From: DASTPP01 sp035762175
Lineage (GTDB): Bacteria > Myxococcota_A > Polyangia > Polyangiales > Polyangiaceae
Assembly: GCA_035762175.1 (NCBI GenBank)
Contig: DASTPP010000044.1
Coordinates: 1 to 35,188 of the forward strand
Reading direction: 5' to 3'
DNA: 35,188 nucleotides
Below are positions 6,026 to 12,825 of the stretch, in pieces. The position numbers were made by a program, and so were the translations under genes. Position 1 is the stretch's first letter. Each line of letters opens with the position of its first letter. The notes beneath the pieces were generated by a model, which saw only the letters and a list, made by a program, of their open reading frames with translations, searched no databases and was not told the origin of the DNA.

Positions 6026-7354
6026 ATGGCGATTTGGTCTGCCAAGTTTTTGAGTGAGCACACACTAACTGCTCTGGGGGTGGTCGCGGGGCTCCTGGTC
6101 GGGGCGTCGCCGGGGCGCGCGCGGGCCGAGCGTCCGCTCGCCGAGTTCGTGCGGGCGGCGCGGGCGCGGGGCTTCGAGGCGCGCGAGGGCGAGGCGCTGG
6201 TCGAGCAGCGGGCGGCGGAGGCCGAGCGGGCGTGGCAGCGGCTCTTGCCTTCGCTGACCGCGTCGGCCGAACTCGTGCGCAACCAGTACGAGGCGGTGGC
6301 GCGGCTGCCGGCGGCGGCGGGCGAGGCCCCGCGGGAGGCGGTCATCACGCCGCGGACGCGGCGCGAGCTGACGGCGGCGGTGACCATGCCGCTGGTCGAC
6401 GTCGGGGCGTGGTACTCGGTCGCCTCGTCGGTCTCGGCGCGCGAGGCCGAGCGGGCGCGGCGGGCCTCGGGCTCGCTCGACGTCGACGGGCGCGTGGCGA
6501 GCGCGTACTACCGGCTGCTCGGCGCCGAGGCGGTGGCGGCGGCGGCGCGGCGCAAGGCGAAGACGGCCGAGGAGAACGCGGCCTTCGTGGCCGAGCGGCA
6601 CGGGGCGGGGCTCGCGACCGAGCTCGATCTGCGGCGGGCGCGCAGCGAGATCGCGCGCGACGAGCAGGCGGTGGCGGAGGCCGAGTACGCGGTGGCGTCG
6701 CTCCGGCGCTCGCTCGAGACGCTGAGCGGGCTCGAGGCGCCGGCGGGCGGGGCGCCGCCGCGCGACGATCTGCGCGAGGAGGCGCCGCTCGCGGACTGGC
6801 TGCCCCGCGCCGCGTCGCACCCCTCGGCGCGGGCGGCCGCGCTCGACGCCGACGCGGCCGAGAAGGGGGCGGCGGCGCAGCGGGCGGCGCTCTGGCCGAC
6901 GCTCTCGGCGCAGGCGAGCGAGCGCTTCACCAACGCGGCCGGCTTCGGCGCCTCGCCGGCGTACGCGTTCGGGCTCGTGGCGACCTGGCGGCTCGACCCC
7001 TCGACGCCGGCGGCGGCGCGCGCGCTCGAGGCCGCGGCGCTCGCGTCGCGGGTGCGCTCGGAGCGGGCCTCGCGCGCGGCGGCCGACCAGGTCTACGACG
7101 CGTGGCACAAGGTGCGGGCCCAGGCCGCCAAGGGGCGGGCGGCGCGCGCCGAGCGCGAGGCGGCCGGGGCGGCGTCGGCGCTCGCGCGCGAGCGCTACGG
7201 CTCGGGGCGGGCGACGCTGCTCGAGGTGCTGCAGGCCGAGCGCGACGAGTTCGCGGCGGAGGTCGCGTGCGCGCAGGCCGACGCCGAGCTCGCCGCGGCG
7301 CGCGCGGCGCTGCGGCTCGCGGCGGGCCGCCCGCTCGAGGGGGGTGCGCCGTGA
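6026..7354 (+). CDS. TolC-like outer-membrane efflux protein
   Basis: This 442-residue protein has a Sec-type signal peptide (n-region MAIWSAK, hydrophobic TALGVVAGLLVGA, cleavage near ARA/ERP). Two long Ala-rich helical repeats follow, typical of the OEP/TolC family: SLTASAELVRNQYEA in the first half, and ARERYGSGRATLLEVLQAERD in the second, the conserved TolC-type hairpin segment. It forms the outer-membrane channel of a tripartite pump with the next three genes. The stop overlaps the permease GTG by 4 nt. ATG 6026 is preferred because of the GAGGG 7 nt upstream and a good signal peptide; TTG 6020 adds two residues, and GTG 6080 would remove most of the signal peptide. A TetR-operator-like site lies inside codons 10-14, an odd position discussed in the findings. 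Confidence 0.85.
   Translation: MAIWSAKFLSEHTLTALGVVAGLLVGASPGRARAERPLAEFVRAARARGFEAREGEALVEQRAAEAERAWQRLLPSLTASAELVRNQYEAVARLPAAAGEAPREAVITPRTRRELTAAVTMPLVDVGAWYSVASSVSAREAERARRASGSLDVDGRVASAYYRLLGAEAVAAAARRKAKTAEENAAFVAERHGAGLATELDLRRARSEIARDEQAVAEAEYAVASLRRSLETLSGLEAPAGGAPPRDDLREEAPLADWLPRAASHPSARAAALDADAAEKGAAAQRAALWPTLSAQASERFTNAAGFGASPAYAFGLVATWRLDPSTPAAARALEAAALASRVRSERASRAAADQVYDAWHKVRAQAAKGRAARAEREAAGAASALARERYGSGRATLLEVLQAERDEFAAEVACAQADAELAAARAALRLAAGRPLEGGAP
6053..6066 (+). promoter_or_regulatory. Second TetR-type operator-like site (AGTGAGCACACACT)
   Basis: It matches the 14-nt operator at 5198-5211 in 12 of 14 positions, and 16 of 19 when extended rightwards. It lies just after the TetR gene at the head of the efflux operon, in an AT-rich patch. 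It overlaps the signal-peptide codons of the outer-membrane factor if ATG 6026 is the start. Confidence 0.55.
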
Positions 7355-8499
7355 GCGGGCCCTTCGCGCGCTGGGGCGCGATGGCGAAGGTCGGCGTGCG
7401 GATGATGTTCCACGACCGGCTGAAGCTCGCCGGCACGCTCTTCGGCGTCGTCTTCGCGACGCTGCTCGCCGACCAGCAGCTCGGGGTGCTGCTCGGGCTG
7501 CTCTCGAAGAACCTGATGTTCGTCGACCACGCGGGCGCCGACCTCTGGGTCCTGCCGGCCGGGGCGCAGACCTTTCAGCCCGGCAAGCCCATCTCGCTCT
7601 CGGCGCTGACCGCGACCGAGGTGGTGCCGGGCGTCGCCTGGGCCGAGCCGCTCATCTACGCCGGCGGCACGCTCTCGCTGCCCGGCGGCGGCAGCGAGCC
7701 GGTCTCGGTCGTCGGCACGCGCGCGCCGCGCTACAAAGGCGGCCCCTGGAACCTGGTCGCCGGCTCGGCCGAGGCGCTCGCCCGGCCCGACGCGATGATC
7801 TTCGAAGACTCGGAGCGCGAGAAGCTCGGGGGGCTGAACCTCGGCAGCGTGCGCGAGCTGAACGGCCGCCGCGTGGTCGCCGCCGGCTTCACCTGGGGCC
7901 TCTTGCCCTTCGGCCCCTCGTACAGCTTCGCCGGCTACGACCTCGCCCGCGAGCTCGCGCGCTTCGACGCCGACCGCACGAGCTACGTGCTCGCGGGCGT
8001 CGCGCCGGGCGCCGACCCGGCGGCGGTCAAGCGCGCGGTGCAGGCGCGAAACCCCGATCTACTCGTGCTCACCCGGGCCGAGTTCAAGGCCAAGATCGTG
8101 ACGTACATCTTCGCCTCGACCGGCATCGGCGCGAGCTTCGGGGCGTCGACCGGCTTCGGGCTGCTCGTCGGCCTCGTCATCGTCTCGCTCTCGATGTTCT
8201 CGGCGGTCGTCGACAACGTCCGCGAGTTCGGCACCCTCAAGGCGATGGGGGCGACGACCGGCGACCTCGCCGCGCTCCTGCTGACGCAGTCGGTCGTCTA
8301 CGCGCTCGTCGGCACCCTCATCGGCCTCGGCGTCGTCTCGCACGTCGCCGACGCCATCCGCTCGCCGAAGCTGGCGCTCGTGCTGCCCTGGCAGCTCTAC
8401 GCCGGCACCTTCGGGGTCATGCTCCTGCTCTGCTCGCTCGCCTCGTCGCTCGCGCTCGTGCGCCTGCGCCGCGTCGAGCCGGCCATGGTGTTCCGATGA
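7351..8499 (+). CDS. ABC exporter permease (FtsX/DevC-like)
   Basis: This 382-residue protein has one N-terminal membrane segment (about 25-45, LKLAGTLFGVVFATLLA), a periplasmic domain (about 60-255), then three C-terminal helices (about 260-375). The second half contains the FtsX-family signature region VDNVREFGTLKAMGAT. The N-terminal cytoplasmic/TM sequence is like DevC-type permeases of DevBCA exporters. It moves substrate, or powers substrate movement, to the outer-membrane channel together with the HlyD-like adaptor and the ATPase. The GTG start overlaps the preceding stop (GTGA); the stop overlaps the ATPase ATG (ATGA). Translational coupling of the whole cassette is expected. Substrate unknown. 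Confidence 0.87.
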   Translation: MSGPFARWGAMAKVGVRMMFHDRLKLAGTLFGVVFATLLADQQLGVLLGLLSKNLMFVDHAGADLWVLPAGAQTFQPGKPISLSALTATEVVPGVAWAEPLIYAGGTLSLPGGGSEPVSVVGTRAPRYKGGPWNLVAGSAEALARPDAMIFEDSEREKLGGLNLGSVRELNGRRVVAAGFTWGLLPFGPSYSFAGYDLARELARFDADRTSYVLAGVAPGADPAAVKRAVQARNPDLLVLTRAEFKAKIVTYIFASTGIGASFGASTGFGLLVGLVIVSLSMFSAVVDNVREFGTLKAMGATTGDLAALLLTQSVVYALVGTLIGLGVVSHVADAIRSPKLALVLPWQLYAGTFGVMLLLCSLASSLALVRLRRVEPAMVFR

Positions 8500-9185
8500 G
8501 ATCGCACGCGGTGGACGCCCGGGGCGTCGGCAAGACCTACGGCGAGGGGGCGCTCGCCTACGCGGCCCTGCGCGACGTCGACTTCTTCGCCTCGGCGGGC
8601 GAGTTCGTGCTCGTCTCGGGGCCGAGCGGCAGCGGCAAGACGACGCTGCTCTCGATCCTCGGGTGCGTGCTGCGGCCGAGCGCCGGCGAGGTCACGCTCT
8701 TCGGGCGCGACGTCTCGCGCGCCCGCGAGGGCGACCTGCCGGCCCTGCGCCGCGAGCTCATCGGCTTCGTCTTCCAGGGGCACAACCTCATCGCGTCGCT
8801 CTCGGCGCGCGAGAACGTCGAGCTCGCGCTGCGGGTGCGGGGGCGCGGGGCGGGCGAGGCGGCGCGCGAGGCGCGCGATCTGCTCGCCCGGGTCGGGCTC
8901 GCCGACAAGGCCGACTCGCTGCCCCGCGACCTGTCGGGCGGCCAGCGCCAGCGCGTCGCGGTCGCCCGCGCGCTCGCCGGCGACCCGCCGCTCGTGCTCG
9001 CCGACGAGCCGACGGCGAGCCTCGACGCGAAGGCGGGCGCCCTCGTGACCGGGCTGCTCAAGGGGCTGGCGCGCGAGCGGGGGGCGACGGTGGTCGTCGT
9101 CACCCACGACGAGCGCATCTTTCATCTCGGCGACCGAATCGTACGAATCGAAGACGGCAAGGTGACCGAAGGAGGCGTGTCGTGA
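8496..9185 (+). CDS. ABC exporter ATPase (MacB/LolD/DevA type)
   Basis: This 229-residue single nucleotide-binding domain has all motifs: Walker A GPSGSGKT (42-49), Q-loop Gln94 in FVFQGHNL, signature LSGGQ (146-150), Walker B LVLADE (166-171) with Glu171, and H-loop His204 in VTHDE. It also has the D-loop SLD. Its length and the GHNLIASLSARENVELAL segment fit the LolD/MacB/DevA subgroup that pairs with FtsX-like permeases. ATG 8496 overlaps the permease stop by 4 nt, and its own stop overlaps the adaptor GTG. It drives the tripartite pump formed with its neighbours. Confidence 0.93.
   Translation: MRSHAVDARGVGKTYGEGALAYAALRDVDFFASAGEFVLVSGPSGSGKTTLLSILGCVLRPSAGEVTLFGRDVSRAREGDLPALRRELIGFVFQGHNLIASLSARENVELALRVRGRGAGEAAREARDLLARVGLADKADSLPRDLSGGQRQRVAVARALAGDPPLVLADEPTASLDAKAGALVTGLLKGLARERGATVVVVTHDERIFHLGDRIVRIEDGKVTEGGVS
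9171..9175 (+). promoter_or_regulatory. Shine-Dalgarno GGAGG of the HlyD-like adaptor gene
   Basis: GGAGG lies 6 nt before GTG 9182 inside the ATPase 3' end. It settles the adaptor start at the GTGA overlap. Confidence 0.7.
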
Positions 9186-10273
9186 GTCTACGCAAGCGTT
9201 ACAAGCTCGCCCTGGGCGGGGCCTTTCTCGTGGCCATGGGCGGGCTCTCGGCCCGGTCGCTGCTCGCCGGCCCCTCGACCGCCGCCCGGCCCGCCGAGGT
9301 CGAGCGGGCCAAGCGCGAGGCCTCGCCGCCCGCCGGCGCCGACGACCGCGTCCCCCTGCCGCCGCCCGGCGCCGTCGCGGGCAACGGCGTCGTCGAGCCG
9401 GCCGACCGCGAGACCAAGGTCTCGGCCCAGGTGCCGGGGCGCGTCGCGCGCGTCGTCGTCGCCGAGGGCGAGTTCGTCGCCCGGGGCGCCCCCCTCGTCG
9501 AGCTCGAGCGGGGCTTCGAAGAGGCGGCGCTGCGCGCGGCCGAGGCCGACCTCGCGGCCGCCGAGGCCGAGCTCGCCAAGGCCCAGCGGGGCCAACGCCG
9601 CGAAGAGGTCGAGGCCGCCGTCGGCGAGGCCGAGGCGGCCCGGGCCCGCGCGGCGCTCTCGGCCGACGCGCTCGCGCGCACCGAGCGGCTCGCCCAGAAG
9701 GGCGCCGCGACGGCCGACGAGCTCGAGCGGGCGCGGCGGCAGGCCGAGAGCGACGCGCGCTCGCACGACGTGAGCGAGGCGCGCCGCCGGGCCGCCGAGG
9801 GCGGCTCGCGCCGCGAAGACGTCGCCGCCGCCCGCGCCCGCGCCGACGCCGCCCGCGCCCGGCGCGACCAGGCCCGCGAGGCCCTCGAGCGGCTGACCGT
9901 GCGCTCGCCCATCGAGGGCGCCGTGCTGCAGGTCAAGGCGCGCGCCGGCGAGTACGAGGCCCCCGGCGGCGACCCGCTCGTCGTCGTCGGCGACACCCGG
10001 CGGCTGCGCGTGCGCATGGACGTCGACGAGCGCGACGTCGGCCGCGTCAAGCCGGGCGCGCGCGCCCGCGTCATGGCCGACGCCTTCCCCGGCGCCGCGT
10101 TCGGCGGCAAGGTGGCCGAGATCGGCCGCCGCATGGGCCGCAAGAACGTGCGCACCGACGACCCCGTCGAGCGCATCGACACCAAGATTCTCGAGGTCGT
10201 CATCGACCTCGACGAGCCCGCGGGCCTCGTGCCGGGCCTGCGCGTCGCCGCCCACGTCGACGCGCCGGGCTGA
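9182..10273 (+). CDS. HlyD/DevB-like membrane-fusion (periplasmic adaptor) protein
   Basis: This 363-residue protein has a single N-terminal membrane anchor (about 8-27, YKLALGGAFLVAMGGLSARS), a first lipoyl half-motif (about 75-100, VSAQVPGRVARVVVAEGEFV), then a long Ala/Glu/Arg-rich coiled-coil hairpin (about 115-240). The second lipoyl half (TVRSPIEGAVLQVKARAGEY) and a beta-barrel domain (RVRMDVDERDVGRVKPG) follow. This is the standard adaptor of tripartite ABC exporters. It starts at a GTG overlapping the ATPase stop, with GGAGG 6 nt upstream. It closes the operon (outer-membrane factor, permease, ATPase, adaptor); the next gene is convergent. A GC-rich hairpin and tandem repeat follow its stop. 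Confidence 0.9.
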   Translation: MSLRKRYKLALGGAFLVAMGGLSARSLLAGPSTAARPAEVERAKREASPPAGADDRVPLPPPGAVAGNGVVEPADRETKVSAQVPGRVARVVVAEGEFVARGAPLVELERGFEEAALRAAEADLAAAEAELAKAQRGQRREEVEAAVGEAEAARARAALSADALARTERLAQKGAATADELERARRQAESDARSHDVSEARRRAAEGGSRREDVAAARARADAARARRDQAREALERLTVRSPIEGAVLQVKARAGEYEAPGGDPLVVVGDTRRLRVRMDVDERDVGRVKPGARARVMADAFPGAAFGGKVAEIGRRMGRKNVRTDDPVERIDTKILEVVIDLDEPAGLVPGLRVAAHVDAPG

Positions 10274-10280
10274 CGCGGCC

Positions 10281-10312
10281 GCCGCCGGCCGGGCCCGCCG
10301 CCGGCCGGGCCC
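10281..10312 (+). repeat. 16-bp tandem repeat between convergent genes
   Basis: GCCGCCGGCCGGGCCC occurs twice, exactly, at 10281-10296 and 10297-10312, in the 61-nt gap between the convergent adaptor and NmrA-type genes. Confidence 0.8.
10291..10312. terminator. Candidate bidirectional terminator hairpin
   Basis: A 7-bp GC stem GGGCCCG / CGGGCCC with an 8-nt loop lies between two convergent genes. There is no T-tract, so this is a candidate only. The second copy of the 16-bp repeat provides one arm. Confidence 0.35.
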
Positions 10313-10334
10313 GCCGCGCCCGGCGCCGCCGCGC

Positions 10335-11330
10335 TCAGCCCGGGCCCGCCGGCGCGTTCTTCTGCACCCGGGCGGACTCGCCCCGCCAGCCGGTCTTGCG
10401 CAGCCAGCCCTCGAAGGTGAGCAGGCCCGGGTGCAGGCGCCGCAGGGCGGCGAGGTCGCGCACGACGCCGCCCTCTTGAAAGAACGCGAACATGTTGGCC
10501 AGATCGTGGCCGACCCCCGGCGCCCCCTCGCGCACCGCCGCGAGCGGCACGTCGCGCCACTCGGCGGCGATGCCGGTGACGCGCTCGAAGGTCGCGGCCG
10601 CCTCGGCGATCGTGATCGCCTCGCCGAGGATCGCCAGCGTGCGGCCCCCCCAGGCCGCCCGATCGCGGAACATCAGCCGGGCGAAGTGGGCGATGTCGTC
10701 GAGGGCCACCATGGGGTAGGGGCGGCCGCCGGAGGCGAGGTAGAAGACGAGCCCCTCGCGGCCGTCCGACAGGCGCTCGCGGCGGGGCAGGAAGAACGAC
10801 TGAAAGTTCTCGTAGTAGGGCCCGGTCACCAGCACGCTGACCGAGCGCGAGTACCAGCCCTGCGGGTCTTGCCGCATGAACTCGTCCGACCGGCGGAGCG
10901 CGATGAAGTGCTCGACCGCCGCCTTCGCGTCGTAGTGCGGCACCGGCAGCCGCCCCCCCGTCAGCGCGGACGCGGCGTCGAGCGACGAGTAGACGAAGTG
11001 CTCGACCCCCGCCTCGCGCGCCGCCTCGAGCGCGCGCACGCCCTGCTCGTACTCGCGCTGGACGCCGAACGCGGTGAAGAAGTTGGTGTTGCAGAAGACG
11101 CCGCGCGCCCCGCGGAAGGCCGCCTGCAGCGCCGCCGGGTCGTCGAGGTCGCCGCGGGCGAGCTCGACGCGGCCGCCGCCCAGCGCGGCGAGCGCGCGCG
11201 CCTCGGGGCTCGAGGGGTCGCGGGTGAAGGCGCGCACCGACCAGCGGCGCTCGGGGTCGCCGAGCAGGTGGCTGACCACGGGCCGGCCCATGGCGCCGGT
11301 CGCGCCGATGACGACGATCGTGTCGGACAT
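10335..11330 (-). CDS. NmrA-type NAD(P)-binding protein (second copy type)
   Basis: This 331-residue protein begins MSDTIVVIGATGAMGRPV, an NmrA-like nucleotide-binding turn (GATGAMG). RAFTRDPSS follows the second strand, then RGVFCNTNFF and GVEHFVYSSLDAAS. The C-terminal half, with GGRPYPMVALDDIAHFARLMF, fits NmrA/HSCARG-type redox-sensing or reductase proteins. A Tyr/Lys catalytic pair is not evident (the loop has VPHYDAKAAVEHF, where Tyr and Lys are three apart). The ATG at 11330 is supported by AGGAGG 8 nt upstream on the minus strand. It is divergent from a LysR gene, like the pair at 750-2768, but the two NmrA-type proteins differ enough in sequence and length that recent duplication is unlikely. 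Confidence 0.85.
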   Translation of the reverse strand: MSDTIVVIGATGAMGRPVVSHLLGDPERRWSVRAFTRDPSSPEARALAALGGGRVELARGDLDDPAALQAAFRGARGVFCNTNFFTAFGVQREYEQGVRALEAAREAGVEHFVYSSLDAASALTGGRLPVPHYDAKAAVEHFIALRRSDEFMRQDPQGWYSRSVSVLVTGPYYENFQSFFLPRRERLSDGREGLVFYLASGGRPYPMVALDDIAHFARLMFRDRAAWGGRTLAILGEAITIAEAAATFERVTGIAAEWRDVPLAAVREGAPGVGHDLANMFAFFQEGGVVRDLAALRRLHPGLLTFEGWLRKTGWRGESARVQKNAPAGPG

Positions 11331-11338
11331 GACGGGGT

Positions 11339-11344
11339 CCTCCT
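11339..11344 (-). promoter_or_regulatory. Shine-Dalgarno AGGAGG of the second NmrA-type gene
   Basis: AGGAGG on the minus strand, 8 nt before the ATG at 11330. It favours this start over the frame that continues 42 nt upstream. Confidence 0.8.
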
Positions 11345-11426
11345 TGGCGGCGGGGGGCGCCCCCGCGGCCAAGGGCAGCCTGCGTCCGGGCCGTCATTTC
11401 GTCCAATGCTTCTTCGGAATCAGCGT

Positions 11427-11440
11427 TATCATGGCGGTGA
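11427..11440 (+). promoter_or_regulatory. -10 box TATCAT, near-leaderless start of second LysR gene
   Basis: TATCAT (11427-11432) lies 8 nt before ATG 11441, close enough for transcription to begin at or within 1-2 nt of the start codon. It lies in an AT-richer patch of the divergent intergenic region. Confidence 0.5.
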
Positions 11441-12373
11441 ATGACGGGCCTCGATCTGAACCTCCTGCTCGTGTTCGACGCGGTGATGAGCGAGCGGCAC
11501 GTCACGCGCGCCGCGCGGCGCCTCGGCCTGACGCAGCCGGCGGTCAGCAACGCCCTCGGCCGGCTGCGCGAGGCGCTCGGCGACGAGCTCGTCTTGAAGG
11601 TGCCGGGGGGCGTCGCCCCGACCGCGCGGGCGCTCGAGATGTGGCCCTCGCTGCGCGCGGCGCTCGGGCAGATCCGCGACACGCTGCGGCCGCCCTCCTT
11701 CGACCCGGCGCGCATGTCGGCCGCCTTCGCCCTGGCGATGAACGACGACCTCGCCTCGCTCTTCGTGCCCCCGCTCGCGCGGCGGCTCGAGCGGCGGGCG
11801 CCGGGGGTCGACCTGCGCGTCGTGCCGAACGTCAAGGCGAGGGCGCCCGCCGCGCTCGAGCGGGGCGAGGTGGCGATGGTGCTCTGCACCTTCCCCCGCC
11901 AGGGCGCGCACCTGCACGCCCGGCCCGTCCTGCACGATCGCTACCTGTGCGTGATGCGCAAGGGCCACCCGCTCGCCAAGCGCCCGCTCACGCCTGAGCG
12001 CTTCGCGTCGGCGCGGCACCTGCTGGTCAGCCCCCGGGGCGACCCGCGGGGCTTCGTCGACGCGCTGCTCGAGGCGCGGGGCCTCTCGCGCCGGGTGGGG
12101 CTCTCCGTCCACCACTTTTCGCTCGCCCCCCGGCTCGTCGCCGAGACCGACCTGGTGGCCACGCTGACGCTGCGCACGGTGGCCCAGAGCGGCCTCGGGC
12201 ACCGGCTGCACGTCGTGCCCTTGCCCTTCGCGCTGCCGCCGGTCGAGGTGCGGCTCGTCTGGCACGAGCGCGAGCAGAACAACCCGGCGCACGCGTGGCT
12301 GCGGGGCGAGCTCTGCGCGCTCGGCGCCGAGCTCGAGGGCGATCTCGGCGTCGGCCCGGCGGCGGCCGGCTAG
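11441..12373 (+). CDS. LysR-family transcriptional regulator (NodD-like subgroup)
   Basis: This 310-residue protein starts MTGLDLNLLLVFDAVMSERHVTRAARRLGLTQPAVSNALGRLREALGDELVLK, the HTH of the LysR subgroup typified by NodD/LeuO/PcpR-like regulators (LNLLxVFxAxxxExxVTRAA). The effector domain (about 90-300) has CVMRKGHPLAKRPLT and ends with VEVRLVWHEREQNNPAHAWLR, the common C-terminus of this subgroup. ATG 11441 follows a TATCAT box by 8 nt. Its divergent NmrA-type neighbour is the likely target. It is not close to the LysR protein at 1791 outside the HTH. Effector unknown. Confidence 0.9.
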   Translation: MTGLDLNLLLVFDAVMSERHVTRAARRLGLTQPAVSNALGRLREALGDELVLKVPGGVAPTARALEMWPSLRAALGQIRDTLRPPSFDPARMSAAFALAMNDDLASLFVPPLARRLERRAPGVDLRVVPNVKARAPAALERGEVAMVLCTFPRQGAHLHARPVLHDRYLCVMRKGHPLAKRPLTPERFASARHLLVSPRGDPRGFVDALLEARGLSRRVGLSVHHFSLAPRLVAETDLVATLTLRTVAQSGLGHRLHVVPLPFALPPVEVRLVWHEREQNNPAHAWLRGELCALGAELEGDLGVGPAAAG

Positions 12374-12391
12374 GGCGCCGAGCGGGCCGTG

Positions 12392-12407
12392 CCCTGCCGC
12401 GGCAGGG
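12392..12407. terminator. Perfect 16-bp palindrome after the LysR gene, candidate terminator
   Basis: CCCTGCCG followed directly by CGGCAGGG lies 19 nt after the TAG stop of the LysR gene. It can form a 7-bp stem with a 2-nt tip or act as a binding site. Only TT follows, so intrinsic termination is uncertain. Confidence 0.35.
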
Positions 12408-12576
12408 TTCGGTCGAGCGGACGGCGGCCCCCGGCGCGGCGGCGCCGGCGGCGGACGTCGCCCCGGCGAGGTCGAGCTGCGCGTTCGAGAGCGCCGGCTC
12501 GTCCTGCTTAATCTCGTCGGGCTCGGTTGCTTTTTCGGACGAGCCGCCGAAGCGGCAAAGGCTTGGAACGGCGGTA

Positions 12577-12600
12577 CAGGCGAGCAAGAATTTTCGCCTG
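12577..12600. other. Hairpin in AT-richer intergenic patch
   Basis: CAGGCGA (12577-12583) and TCGCCTG (12594-12600) form a perfect 7-bp stem around a 10-nt A/T-rich loop. It lies about 225 nt before the beta-propeller gene. It could be part of a leader or a small RNA, but no conserved RNA family is recognised. Confidence 0.35.
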
Positions 12601-12825
12601 CGTTCCCCCGGCGCAAGACGCGAACGCGGCGCCCTCGGCGGGCGCCCTCGGCTTCGTCGTCTGGCCATGCGTGCGTGGCTCGCCCGGGCCCTGAGCGTTC
12701 TTCTCCGCCGCCTGTCGGCGAACGGCGACGGGGCCGGCCCGCGCGCGGGCGGAGCGGGCCCCGCGGCGTGGCCTCGTGCGTGCGGGCGGGCCGTGGCGAT
12801 GCTAGCGATCGGGGGCGGGCGAGGC

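Larger units (their letters stand above)
12374..12825. other. 452-nt intergenic stretch without a convincing gene
   Basis: Open frames here are GC-driven shadows with no family pattern. It holds a 16-bp palindrome just after the LysR stop (12392-12407), an AT-richer patch at about 12505-12600 and a 7-bp-stem hairpin (12577-12600). A possible -10 box TAGCGA at 12803 lies before the beta-propeller gene. An unannotated RNA or 5' leader is possible but unproven. Confidence 0.5.

Noticed and set aside
5199..6053. 284-codon plus-strand frame overlapping TetR
   Set aside because: It is a low-complexity shadow; the TetR frame has a complete HTH and domain.
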